DNA of 11,611 nt from HGM13006 sp964514175 (GCA_964514175.1 CAZEPQ010000054.1:1-11611); one strand, 5' to 3'. Shown: positions 1 through 6,760, counted from the first letter of the stretch. Translations and numbers: made by a program. Notes: generated by a model from the sequence alone, not told the origin.

Positions 1-526
1 CGGGCTGCATATGGGCTCTCTTATACTTAGGGTTACGGGAACCCTTAACGTCGGTCTGTGCGCAGTTGCAGATCAGGTCCTTCTCCTGACAGTACTTGAT
101 GTACTTCTGGAGACGCTGATGATACTCGGTGCCGCAGGCCTGGTCGCAGTCGTAGGTGACGGAGAACAGGGCGTTCAGTGCGTCAGAACCCATGCAGCGC
201 TGCATGCAGCCGCCGACACGGTGACATACCAGACGGGTCATGAGCTGCTTCTTCAGCAGATCTTCCACAGACTGATGGATGTGGGTGGAACGGTTGTGGA
301 CGGAGCCATCGGGCTCTTCTACCACGCAGACATCCCGATACTCGGGATCGTTTGCAGTGTCGTAGCACTGCTTCATGACATAGGTGCCGCCGACGATCCA
401 GTCAGCCAGATCTCTCTCAGCGCCTTCCTTGCCATTGGAGCGGTCGATTTTCTTGCCATTCAGGTAAACATTGGGCTTCATGGCCAGAAGTCGCTCTTTG
501 TACTGTTCATAAGTACCAATTGCCAT
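1..526 (-). CDS. 4-hydroxybutyryl-CoA dehydratase-like (AbfD/HpaB family) protein, N-terminal part
   Basis: Partial gene: 175 residues are visible and the rest lies beyond position 1 (the family is usually about 480-500 aa). The best match I can recall is clostridial 4-hydroxybutyryl-CoA dehydratase/vinylacetyl-CoA isomerase, a flavin and [4Fe-4S] enzyme that removes water from an unactivated position through a ketyl radical. Residues 83-165 follow that protein closely: HQSVEDL, then GGCMQRCMGSDALNALFSVTY, the block KYIKYCQEKDLI, and TDVKGSR. Cys107 and Cys111 match two of the four known cluster ligands (Cys99 and Cys103 in the Clostridium aminobutyricum enzyme); the other His and Cys ligands would be outside the window. 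These cysteines favour a dehydratase over an oxygen-dependent 4-hydroxyphenylacetate hydroxylase of the same superfamily. The start is fixed by GGAGG at 537-541, ten bases upstream. It lies 158 bases downstream of the SDR gene, probably in the same operon. Family confident; substrate unknown. Confidence 0.85.
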   Translation of the reverse strand, partial: MAIGTYEQYKERLLAMKPNVYLNGKKIDRSNGKEGAERDLADWIVGGTYVMKQCYDTANDPEYRDVCVVEEPDGSVHNRSTHIHQSVEDLLKKQLMTRLVCHRVGGCMQRCMGSDALNALFSVTYDCDQACGTEYHQRLQKYIKYCQEKDLICNCAQTDVKGSRNPKYKRAHMQP

Positions 527-640
527 TTTAGGTATACCTCCAAAACATTTTTCATTGGGGAATTCCCATATTTGCATGGCCCATAGGGACCGCTATGCAC
601 ATCTTGGCGGTGTGTATAACGCTCCCTATGCATCCCTGTG

Positions 641-667
641 GGCAGGACGGAGCATGTCCGCCCTGCC
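641..667 (-). repeat. Intercistronic hairpin between SDR and dehydratase genes
   Basis: An 11-bp stem with one G/U-type pair and a five-base loop (arms 641-651 and 657-667). It follows the SDR stop by 17 bases. No T run follows on the minus strand, so it reads as an mRNA-stabilising or processing hairpin, or a leaky terminator, rather than a full terminator. A second, looser inverted repeat (CATAGGGA at 582-589 with TCCCTATG at 623-630) lies between it and the dehydratase gene. Confidence 0.55.
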
Positions 668-684
668 GCAATGGAGCTTATGAA

Positions 685-1470
685 TTAGTTGATGGTCATG
701 CCGCCGTCCACGGGAATGAGGACACCGGTGATGTAGCCGCCGGCGGGAGTAGCCAGGAAGGTGATAACGCTGGCGATCTCAACGGGCTGAGCATAACGAC
801 GGAGGGAGATCATACGGGTAACAGCAGCGACGTTCTTCTCGTCAGCCATAACGTCCTTGGTCATGTCGGTGAGAACATAGCCGGGAGCAACAGCGTTAAC
901 GGTGACACCATAGCGAGCCAGCTCGTTTGCCATGATCTTGGACAGGTGGGTAACAGCAGCCTTCAGGGAGCCGTAAACAGTGTCGCCGATGGGACTCTTG
1001 ATGCCGGCAGCGGAAGACAGGTTGATGATGCGGTAGGGATGAGTGCCCTTCTCGCAGCCCTGAGCAGCCATCTGCTTTGCAGCGGCCTGGCTCATGAAGT
1101 ACAGAGCCTTGTAGTCAGCCTCGACATAGTGATCGAAGTAGTCAGCGTCCATGTCGATGAGCTTCTTGGGCTGGCCACCGGTGCCGGCGTTGTTTACCAG
1201 GATGTCCAGTCTGCCGAACTTCTCAACGGTCTTGGTGATCAGGTTCTCACGAGCCTCGGCAGAGGTAACGTCGGTAGCAACACCCAGAGCCTTGCCGCCG
1301 TTGGCGATGATTTCCTCAGCGACCTTGTCGCAAGCTTCCTGCTTACGGCCGGTGATGACGACAGCGGCGCCGTGGTCAGCCATCATCTTAGCAATGGCGT
1401 TGCCGATGCCACGGGTGGAACCGGTGATGATAGCAACCTTGCCGGTCAGATCATACTGCTTGATATCCAT
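685..1470 (-). CDS. Short-chain dehydrogenase/reductase (FabG/BaiA-like classical SDR)
   Basis: A 261-aa classical SDR, expected to interconvert an alcohol and a ketone in the cytosol using NAD(P)H. The Rossmann motif TGSTRGIG is at residues 16-23, NNAG at 93-96, catalytic Ser153 in LSSAAG, and Tyr166/Lys170 in YGSLK. The cofactor loop after strand 2 reads VVITGRK, and Arg42 suggests NADP(H). The C-terminal PVDGG signature is present. The fourth member of the usual catalytic tetrad, Asn, appears to be Asp119 here (EADYKALYF against the usual xNxxGxFF). The chosen ATG at 1470 has GGAGG at 1480-1484, nine bases upstream; a longer reading frame to 1545 would begin upstream of the ribosome site and close to the -10 box. 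It is the first gene of the unit that continues into the AbfD-like dehydratase, so it may make or use the hydroxy substrate. 3-oxoacyl-ACP reductase is a weaker alternative because no fatty-acid genes are nearby. Confidence 0.9.
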   Translation of the reverse strand: MDIKQYDLTGKVAIITGSTRGIGNAIAKMMADHGAAVVITGRKQEACDKVAEEIIANGGKALGVATDVTSAEARENLITKTVEKFGRLDILVNNAGTGGQPKKLIDMDADYFDHYVEADYKALYFMSQAAAKQMAAQGCEKGTHPYRIINLSSAAGIKSPIGDTVYGSLKAAVTHLSKIMANELARYGVTVNAVAPGYVLTDMTKDVMADEKNVAAVTRMISLRRYAQPVEIASVITFLATPAGGYITGVLIPVDGGMTIN

Positions 1471-1530
1471 TTGATGTATCCTCCAAACTAAAAAACGTAA
1501 AAATTTCAGAACGCACAATCGTTCGAGTAT

Positions 1531-1559
1531 ATTATAGTGTATCATTTCGAATTTCGCAA
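1531..1559 (-). promoter_or_regulatory. Sigma-A promoter of the SDR-dehydratase unit
   Basis: On the minus strand: -35 TTGCGA (1554-1559), 17-bp spacer, perfect -10 TATAAT (1531-1536). Transcription would start near 1524, giving a leader of about 54 bases. Confidence 0.8.
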
Positions 1560-1622
1560 TATGGTTTATCGACTTTTTCCTGTTAATTTCTGCGGAGAGG
1601 AAGAATACAGATGGCTAAAATT

Positions 1623-1672
1623 GCCGAAAAACCTCAACCATTTTAGCACATCCGCCGAAAAATATCAACCAT
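1623..1672. repeat. Tandem 19-nt direct repeats, 31-bp period
   Basis: Two copies (1623-1641 and 1654-1672) differ at only two positions and sit three DNA turns apart between divergent promoters. This fits two sites for one regulator on the same helix face. The regulator is not identified. Confidence 0.55.
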
Positions 1673-1782
1673 GAAACACAGCCAAACACATATGGACACT
1701 CGGCGGAGGAATGGAATACAGCAATGTGCATAAACTTTGCGCCCAATTCCAGTAAAATTTTTTGAAAAAACAAAATAGGTGC

Positions 1783-1811
1783 TTGAAAAAACATACTGCC
1801 TGTGCTAAACT
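1783..1811 (+). promoter_or_regulatory. Promoter of the membrane protein gene
   Basis: TTGAAA (1783-1788), 17-bp spacer, TAAACT (1806-1811) with an extended -10 TGC immediately before it. The -35 box is part of the second copy of an exact 11-nt direct repeat whose first copy is 21 bases upstream. Confidence 0.6.
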
Positions 1812-1872
1812 TTAGCTGTTGGATGGCACGAAACAAACCTTGGCAAAAAACTATTGACTTGGAGGGTTCCGT

Positions 1873-2586
1873 ATGTTAGACCTGAATAACCTGCGGAAGG
1901 AAAAACACGAGGGTTTATGTAAGATCCTGGACATTGCTCTCGTGGTGCTTCTTGCAGTGTTCTTCATCCTCTCTCTGTTCCCCTACTATTCCGTCGCTGA
2001 AGGCGAGATGGTGGTTTCCAGAGGCTTTGAAGTTGAGGCTCCGGAAGATGATTCCTGGTCTCTGCTTGGCTATGTTGGATTCCCCTACAACCATCTGTCT
2101 GTGGAGGAATGGCAGGCGGAGCTGTACAAGGAGAACAAGAATACCATCAAGGAAAATGAAGAGAACGGCTATGATGGCCTCTTTGCTGAGACCGCTGGTA
2201 AGTTGGGCATTACCCTGACCAACGAGGACGGCGAGAAGAATCCTTATCTGGATCTCGCAGTTCCCGGCATCACCACAAAGACCGTTTCCATCAAGCAGGT
2301 CGGCGCTATTCTGTTCCTTGATATCTTTGCCGTTGTCGGCATTGTACTTCTGCTCCTGAAGAAGGGTACACTTCGTGCTGCATTTTGTGTTGTTTGGGGC
2401 GTTATTGGCGTTCTCGCCTTCATGTTCAACTACCTGCTGAACATGTCCTCTACCTGGGTACGTCCCGCAATGCTGGCAATTACCGTCATTGCTCTGGTCA
2501 TCGCACTGGTCGATCTTGTGTTCTACATTATCGATGGCCGTTCCAGAGCCGCTTACCTGAGATCCGTCAGCGCTGCCTACGCTTGA
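1873..2586 (+). CDS. Four-helix membrane protein of unknown function
   Basis: A 237-aa protein I do not recognise. It has four predicted membrane helices at about residues 17-39, 142-162, 168-188 and 198-220. The basic N-terminus and the short KKGTLR loop between helices 2 and 3 indicate cytoplasmic N- and C-termini. The roughly 100-residue segment 40-141 would be outside; it is acidic and rich in Glu, Asn and Asp, without cysteine pairs or a recognisable enzyme motif. There is no cleavable signal peptide with a clear cleavage site; helix 1 is probably an anchor. The start is fixed by GGAGGG at 1861-1866. It has its own promoter and a terminator directly downstream, so it is monocistronic. 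Its place between two redox units could mean an accessory or transport role, but nothing in the sequence proves that. Confidence 0.75.
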   Translation: MLDLNNLRKEKHEGLCKILDIALVVLLAVFFILSLFPYYSVAEGEMVVSRGFEVEAPEDDSWSLLGYVGFPYNHLSVEEWQAELYKENKNTIKENEENGYDGLFAETAGKLGITLTNEDGEKNPYLDLAVPGITTKTVSIKQVGAILFLDIFAVVGIVLLLLKKGTLRAAFCVVWGVIGVLAFMFNYLLNMSSTWVRPAMLAITVIALVIALVDLVFYIIDGRSRAAYLRSVSAAYA

Positions 2587-2612
2587 TCGAGTTTCAGAAA
2601 ACACGAAATAAA

Positions 2613-2644
2613 GTCCTGTGTCTTGCCTGGCACAGGGCTTTTTT
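2613..2644 (+). terminator. Rho-independent terminator of the membrane protein gene
   Basis: Eight-base-pair stem GTCCTGTG/CACAGGGC (one G-T pair) with a ten-base loop, followed by six T residues at 2639-2644, 27 bases after the stop codon. Confidence 0.85.
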
Positions 2645-2838
2645 CTGTCCCCATTCGCACAGACGCACAAGGGCGGGGCGACAAGGAAATGCTTGCCGTA
2701 CGGCAAACAACGGTAAATTGGGCCATATGTAACAAAACAGGGGGACGAAACGCTTTGAATTCGGCGTTCGCATCTTCTAAATGGGGATTACCTCACTTTT
2801 GTTCGTGAGACGGCACCACTTTTAATGTTGGAAAAATG

Positions 2839-2867
2839 TTTACTTTAGTGACTGAATCCTTTATAAT
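2839..2867 (+). promoter_or_regulatory. Sigma-A promoter of the SDR/ene-reductase operon
   Basis: -35 TTTACT (2839-2844), 17-bp spacer, perfect -10 TATAAT (2862-2867). The start would be near 2874, leaving a leader of about 30 bases that carries AAGGAG at 2889-2894. Confidence 0.8.
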
Positions 2868-2903
2868 AAGACAGAAAAACACATTGAAAAGGAGCGTTTT
2901 ATT

Positions 2904-3689
2904 ATGCCTCAGGATATTAAAGGAAAAGTAGTTCTCGTCACCGGCGGCGCCACCGGTATGGGCTATGCCACTGCCAAGGAATTTGCCTCTCTTGGCGCCA
3001 AGGTCATTGTCACCACCGGCCACAATCTGGTCAAGGGTGAAGCTGTTGCCCAGGAGATCCGGGACGCCGGCGGTGAGGCTGAATTTATGAAGTGTGACAT
3101 CTCCAGCGAGGAGAGTGTCAAGGCCTGTGTTGAGGCCATTGTAGAGAAATATGGTCGTCTGGACTGCGCCTTTAACAATGCAGGCGTTGGTCCCGACGGT
3201 GTGAACATTCCCTATGGCCCTCTGACTGAGTGGAGCGTGGAAAACTGGGACAAGGTTATGAACACCAACCTGCGGGGCCTGTTCTTCTGCCTGAAGTATG
3301 AGCTCAAACAGATGCAGAAGCAGGGGAAGGGGGCCATTGTCAACACAGCTTCCATCGGCGGCCTCAAAATGGCGCCCAACTTTGGTGCCTACGGCCCCAG
3401 TAAGGCAGGCGTCATTGCCCTGACCCGTACCGCAGCCACCGAGAATGCCAAGAATGGCATCCGTGTCAACGTGGTCTGCCCCGGTCCTACCCTGGGCACT
3501 CAGCTCATGGCCAACACTCTGGCTACCGATCCCATGGAAGAGACCATCCTCAAGGAGCATGTGATCCCCATGGGCAAGCTGGGCACTGCCGAGGACGTGG
3601 CTCATGCCGTTGTATGGCTCTGCTCCGACTATGCCGGACACACCACCGGACAAGCCTTCTCCGTTGACGGCGGCATGCACATGTCCTGA
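2904..3689 (+). CDS. Short-chain dehydrogenase/reductase, first gene of the ene-reductase operon
   Basis: A 261-aa classical SDR with the full signature: TGGATGMG at residues 13-20, Asp65 in CDIS, NNAG at 91-94, tetrad Asn122 in NTNLRG, Ser150 in NTASIGG, Tyr163 and Lys167 in YGPSK, and SVDGG near the end. It should oxidise a hydroxyl or reduce a ketone with NAD(P)H in the cytosol. Strand 2 ends in VTTGHN, with neither the Asp typical of NAD nor a clear Arg for NADP, so cofactor choice is open. The ATG has AAGGAG at 2889-2894, nine bases upstream. Its stop overlaps the ribosome site of the ene-reductase gene (gap 13 bases), so the two are translated from one message and probably act on consecutive intermediates, as BaiA and BaiCD types do in bile-acid dehydroxylation. 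That parallel concerns enzyme classes only. It is the same length as the other SDR in the window but differs considerably in sequence. Confidence 0.92.
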   Translation: MPQDIKGKVVLVTGGATGMGYATAKEFASLGAKVIVTTGHNLVKGEAVAQEIRDAGGEAEFMKCDISSEESVKACVEAIVEKYGRLDCAFNNAGVGPDGVNIPYGPLTEWSVENWDKVMNTNLRGLFFCLKYELKQMQKQGKGAIVNTASIGGLKMAPNFGAYGPSKAGVIALTRTAATENAKNGIRVNVVCPGPTLGTQLMANTLATDPMEETILKEHVIPMGKLGTAEDVAHAVVWLCSDYAGHTTGQAFSVDGGMHMS

Positions 3690-3702
3690 GGAGGGGCTTT
3701 CA

Positions 3703-5661
3703 ATGATTCGTAATGATCGTTATCCCAATGTATTCAAGCCTCTCACCGTCCGGGGACTGACCCTGAAAAACCGCCTGGAATATGCCCCTACGGTGGTGCT
3801 CAAGTGCTCCCCCGAGGGCGATGTGACCCAGGAGATGATCGACTATGTGGCATGGCAGGCAAAGACCGGGGTGGGCTATCTCACCATCGGCAATACCCCT
3901 GTGGTCCACTCCGATTCCTCTGCCTGGGTCTGTGAGCTGAATATCACCGAGGATCGCTGCATCCATGGCGTGGAGATCATGGCCCGGACCGCCCGGGAAA
4001 ACGGTGCGGAGATGTCCGTGGAGCTGGCCCACGCAGGCCGTGGCAGTAACGCAACCCCCGGAAATCCCGCGCTAGCACCCTCCGATGTGCCCCTCAACGG
4101 CGGCCCTCTGGGCTATATCAAGCCCATGAACGAGGAAGACATGGCCTATGTGCGGCAGCAGTTTGTGGACTGTGCCATCCGCTGCAAGAAGGCGGGCCTG
4201 AAGATCATTATGATCCACTGCGCCCACAACAATCTGCTGGCCCAGTTCCTGTCTCCAGCCTCCAACCACCGTACCGATATGTACGGCGGCTCTCTGGAAA
4301 ACCGTATGCGGTTCCCCTTGTCCGTGCTGAAGGCTGTCCGTGAGGCAGTGCCGGACATGGTCATTGAGTGCCGCTGCTCTGCCCAGGAGGACACCGAGGA
4401 CGGTCTGCAGTTGGAGGAGAGCCTGCAATTCATGGAGAAGGCCCAGGAGTATGTGGATATCATTCATGTGTCCCGGGGCAATATCTTCTTCAACTATGGT
4501 TCCACCTATACCATTCCCACCTACTTCAAGGGCCGTCGGCTCAATGTGGAATTTGCCGCAGAGGCCAAGAAGCGGCTCCATGTGCCTGTGGCTGTGGTGG
4601 GCAATATCACCTCTTTGGAGGAAGCTGACGAAATCATCGGCTCCGGCAAGGCGGATATCGTGGTCATGGCAAAGGCCTATATGGCGGATGAAGAACTGGT
4701 TCACAAGTCCATCCGGGGCAATGCGGACAAGGTTCGTCCCTGCACCCGCTGCGACTGGTGCGGCAATGCCAACAATTACGGCACCTCCATGCGGTGTGCC
4801 ATCAATCCCATGCTGGGCAAGGACATGGATCTCGGGTCTCTGGTAAAGCCGGGAGAGGAAAAGCATGTTATGGTCATCGGCGGTGGTCCCGGCGGCATGA
4901 TGGCAGCCCAGACTCTTCGGAAGATGGGCCACAGAGTTTCCCTCTATGAAAAGTCTGACAAGCTGGGCGGCCTGCTGAACGACGCAACGGTGGCCTCCTT
5001 TAAGGAATACATGCGGCTGTACCTCCAGTGGGACATTCGTGAGACCATGGAGTGCGGTGCAGAGATTCATTTCAATACTGCCGTTACCCCCGAACTGGTG
5101 GAGGAAGTGAATCCCGATGCGGTGATCGTGGCTACCGGTTCCACCTATGTCCATCCCCCCATTCCCGGCATTGACGGGGAGAAGGTAAAGACTGTCTCCG
5201 ATGTGGAAAATCATCGTGTAGAGGTTGGTGAGAACGTGGTAGTCTGTGGCGGCGGTATCGTTGGTCTGGAATGTGCCATTATGCTGGGCATGGAGGGCAA
5301 GAACGTCACCGTGATTGACCAGATCCCTGTGGAGAAGTTCGCCGAGGGCTTCCCCGTGTTCAACCACATCGAGCTAAACTATCAGCTTGAAAAGTACGGC
5401 GTTAAATTGGTAGGCAGCGAGAAGATCGCGGAGTTTACCGACGAGGGCGTGAAGACGGTTGCTGCCGACGGCACCGAAAAACTGTACCCGGCTGACACGG
5501 CAGTGCTGGCTCTGGGTGTGAAGCCCGACAATAAGCTGGCCCAGGAGCTTCTGAGCCGCTATGCCGAGGGCGTCTATGTGGTGGGCGACTGCGTTTCCAC
5601 CGGCAGAGTGCTTGCCGACGCAAACCAGGAGGCGTTCCACGCCGCCATTCGGATTCGATAA
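3703..5661 (+). CDS. Old-Yellow-Enzyme-type FeS flavoprotein ene-reductase (enoate/2,4-dienoyl-CoA reductase family)
   Basis: A 652-aa three-part flavoenzyme. Residues 1-345 form an FMN TIM barrel (NRLEYAP 23-29, IHCAHNN 171-177, QFLSPASNHRTDMYGGSLENR around 181-201, Arg224). Cys347, Cys350, Cys353 and Cys365 form the [4Fe-4S] site in C-x2-C-x2-C-x11-C spacing. The C-terminal half is a FAD/NAD(P)H disulfide-reductase-like module with GGGPGG at 393-398, ATGS at 477-480, GGGIVG at 516-521 and VGDC at 627-630. Electrons run from NAD(P)H through FAD and the cluster to FMN, which reduces an activated C=C bond. Relatives include FadH, clostridial 2-enoate reductase, BaiCD/BaiH and trimethylamine dehydrogenase. 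The proton-donor Tyr (Tyr169 of YqjM) appears to be Asn177, and the usual Gly-Arg of the FMN phosphate loop is Ala323-Lys324. The start at 3703 is set by GAGGAGGGG at 3688-3695; the frame remains open upstream to 3604 within the SDR gene. Substrate not determined. Confidence 0.92.
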   Translation: MIRNDRYPNVFKPLTVRGLTLKNRLEYAPTVVLKCSPEGDVTQEMIDYVAWQAKTGVGYLTIGNTPVVHSDSSAWVCELNITEDRCIHGVEIMARTARENGAEMSVELAHAGRGSNATPGNPALAPSDVPLNGGPLGYIKPMNEEDMAYVRQQFVDCAIRCKKAGLKIIMIHCAHNNLLAQFLSPASNHRTDMYGGSLENRMRFPLSVLKAVREAVPDMVIECRCSAQEDTEDGLQLEESLQFMEKAQEYVDIIHVSRGNIFFNYGSTYTIPTYFKGRRLNVEFAAEAKKRLHVPVAVVGNITSLEEADEIIGSGKADIVVMAKAYMADEELVHKSIRGNADKVRPCTRCDWCGNANNYGTSMRCAINPMLGKDMDLGSLVKPGEEKHVMVIGGGPGGMMAAQTLRKMGHRVSLYEKSDKLGGLLNDATVASFKEYMRLYLQWDIRETMECGAEIHFNTAVTPELVEEVNPDAVIVATGSTYVHPPIPGIDGEKVKTVSDVENHRVEVGENVVVCGGGIVGLECAIMLGMEGKNVTVIDQIPVEKFAEGFPVFNHIELNYQLEKYGVKLVGSEKIAEFTDEGVKTVAADGTEKLYPADTAVLALGVKPDNKLAQELLSRYAEGVYVVGDCVSTGRVLADANQEAFHAAIRIR

Positions 5662-5671
5662 GGATAAATTT

Positions 5672-5699
5672 GGGCTGCGGCAAACTGCCGCAGCCCTTT
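5672..5699 (+). terminator. Hairpin terminator after the ene-reductase gene
   Basis: A perfect 11-bp stem (GGGCTGCGGCA at 5672-5682 with TGCCGCAGCCC at 5686-5696) and a three-base loop, ten bases after the stop codon. The T run is short (TTTC), so termination strength is uncertain. It may also stop transcription arriving from the convergent regulator gene. Confidence 0.7.
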
Positions 5700-5700
5700 C

Positions 5701-5752
5701 GCCTTCCCTGGGAGAAGGTAGATCGCGAGGAACGAGCGGGACGGATGAGGGA
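5701..5752 (+). repeat. Dispersed intergenic hairpin repeat, copy A
   Basis: Begins with a CCTTC...GAAGG stem, continues through a second imperfect arm pair and ends in GACGGATGAGGG. Its layout matches, in opposite orientation, the element at 6866-6918. From memory, elements of this kind are common between genes in gut Clostridia. There is no coding content. Confidence 0.5.
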
Positions 5753-5816
5753 TACCGCAGAGGGTATTTGCCGCAAACTCCTTGTTTTTGAAGCTGCGTC
5801 CTGCATCCTTCCGAAG

Positions 5817-6737
5817 TTATTTGTGCTGATTGATAAGCAGATTTGCCCGCTGGAGCTCTGCGGCTGCTTCCACCTCAAGGCCTTCCGCGGCAAGGTCCTC
5901 CGCAATTTCCAGATGCATTTGGTATGCCTTGTCGTACAGACCCATATCCGCATAGCAGAAGGCCTTTTCATATTTTACATCCACATAGGCGGGCCGGAGC
6001 CGTTCTGCCTGCTCCCAGCAGGAAAAGGCCTCGTCATATAGTCCCAGCTTTCGGCAGGCGCTGCCGCCGTGGATGTGCAGCTCCCATTCCTCCGGGAACA
6101 GCTCGGCGGCCTTTTGGTAGCATTCATAGGCATCCTCATACTGATTTGCGTGGAGGTATGCAGTCAGCATCAGCACCCATTCCTCAGGACTTCCGCCGGA
6201 GGCATCCAAAGCCTTTTTCTGCTCTTCCACACAGGTCCCGGCTTCTCCCATCAGAGCGCGCAGCCGCATTTTCTGCGCCCGGGTCCTGCGGCGGATGTCC
6301 CGATCTTCTTCGGTGCATTCCGCCAGGGCGCGGTCAAACCAGTACAGCGCTTTTTCCTTGCAGTCCATCATCATAAACTGATACATGATGCCGTAGGTCC
6401 GCAGATCGTCCATGGAATACCCACCGGCAGAGATCAGCTTTTTAAATTCCTGCTCCGCCTGGAAAAAGTATTCAATTTTTCTGGAGGCTTCATAGACAGA
6501 GGCCAGCCGCTGGGCGTAGTTCTCATATGCCACCGTGTTTTTTTGAAACAGATCGTCGATGGTGACGCTGTAAAGGCGGGCAATTTCCGGCAGCTTGGTC
6601 ACATCCGGCAGAGTGGTACAGCATTCCCAGCGGGAAACAGTCTGGGGGCTCACATTAAGCTTTTCTGCGGCCTGCTCCTGGGTGAGATTCTTGGCAAGAC
6701 GGTATTTTTTGAGATTTTGGGAGAGAAGGTTGTTCAT
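5817..6737 (-). CDS. XRE-family regulator with helical TPR-like C-terminal domain
   Basis: A 306-aa protein. Residues 6-64 form a Cro/CI helix-turn-helix (LKKYRLAKNLTQEQAAEKLN, then VSPQTVSRWE with the recognition helix around 30-40). From about 70 to 300 it is almost entirely helical, with TPR-like pairs such as the stretches at 125-140, 186-214 (ANQYEDAYECYQKAAELFPE), 222-250 (LGLYDEAFSCWEQAERLRP) and 255-280 (MGLYDKAYQMHLEIAEDL). XRE-TPR proteins in Bacillota often sense a peptide or protein partner; no such partner is visible nearby. The start has AGGAGTG at 6743-6749. It lies convergent to the ene-reductase gene and is not clearly linked to it. A candidate promoter has TATAAT at 6777-6782, and a 10-bp palindrome (6761-6770) sits at the likely transcript start, which would fit autorepression. 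Confidence 0.88.
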   Translation of the reverse strand: MNNLLSQNLKKYRLAKNLTQEQAAEKLNVSPQTVSRWECCTTLPDVTKLPEIARLYSVTIDDLFQKNTVAYENYAQRLASVYEASRKIEYFFQAEQEFKKLISAGGYSMDDLRTYGIMYQFMMMDCKEKALYWFDRALAECTEEDRDIRRRTRAQKMRLRALMGEAGTCVEEQKKALDASGGSPEEWVLMLTAYLHANQYEDAYECYQKAAELFPEEWELHIHGGSACRKLGLYDEAFSCWEQAERLRPAYVDVKYEKAFCYADMGLYDKAYQMHLEIAEDLAAEGLEVEAAAELQRANLLINQHK

Positions 6738-6760
6738 GGTATCACTCCTATTTCGTATTT

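Larger units (their letters stand above)
1471..1872. other. 402-base divergent intergenic region with two promoters and paired direct repeats
   Basis: No convincing gene lies here. It holds the minus-strand promoter at 1531-1559 and the plus-strand promoter at 1783-1811. Between them are two imperfect 19-nt direct repeats (GCCGAAAAA followed by TCAACCAT, at 1623-1641 and 1654-1672, 17 of 19 identical, 31 bases apart), a weaker pair (1592-1610 and 1703-1721, both starting GCGGAG and ending GAATACAG), and an exact 11-nt repeat TTGAAAAAACA (1762-1772 and 1783-1793, 21 bases apart). The last copy contains the -35 box. A 73-codon frame on the minus strand (1615-1836) has no support. Confidence 0.6.
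2587..2903. other. 317-base intergenic region before the SDR-reductase operon
   Basis: Contains the terminator at 2613-2644, a perfect 14-bp palindrome TTGCCGTACGGCAA at 2693-2706, and the promoter at 2839-2867. Short reading frames across it have no codon bias or ribosome site worth reporting. The stretch 2707-2838 shows nothing else I can name. Confidence 0.6.

Noticed and set aside
1..526. Oxygen-dependent 4-hydroxyphenylacetate 3-hydroxylase
   Set aside because: Same superfamily, but Cys107-x3-Cys111 and the surrounding block follow the FeS dehydratase, and the context is anaerobic.
11..586. 191-codon plus-strand frame at the left edge
   Set aside because: The minus strand here encodes a clear AbfD-family N-terminus with cluster cysteines and GGAGG.
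595..1491. 298-codon open frame on the plus strand opposite the first SDR
   Set aside because: It is antisense to a gene with full SDR motifs, promoter and ribosome site, and its own translation is low-complexity without family features.
1615..1836. Possible 73-aa minus-strand protein in the divergent intergenic region
   Set aside because: No ribosome site, covers repeats and a promoter, and shows no recognisable domain.
2793..3680. 295-codon minus-strand frame over the second SDR
   Set aside because: Antisense shadow without motifs; it would also cover the operon promoter.
4072..5367. 431-codon open frame antisense to the ene-reductase
   Set aside because: It is rich in His and Gly as expected from a mirror of a GC-biased gene and has no ribosome site or domain.
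685..5661. Identification as the bile-acid bai operon
   Set aside because: Only enzyme classes are shared (SDR and OYE). No baiB, baiE, baiF, baiG or baiI type gene is visible and the gene order differs.
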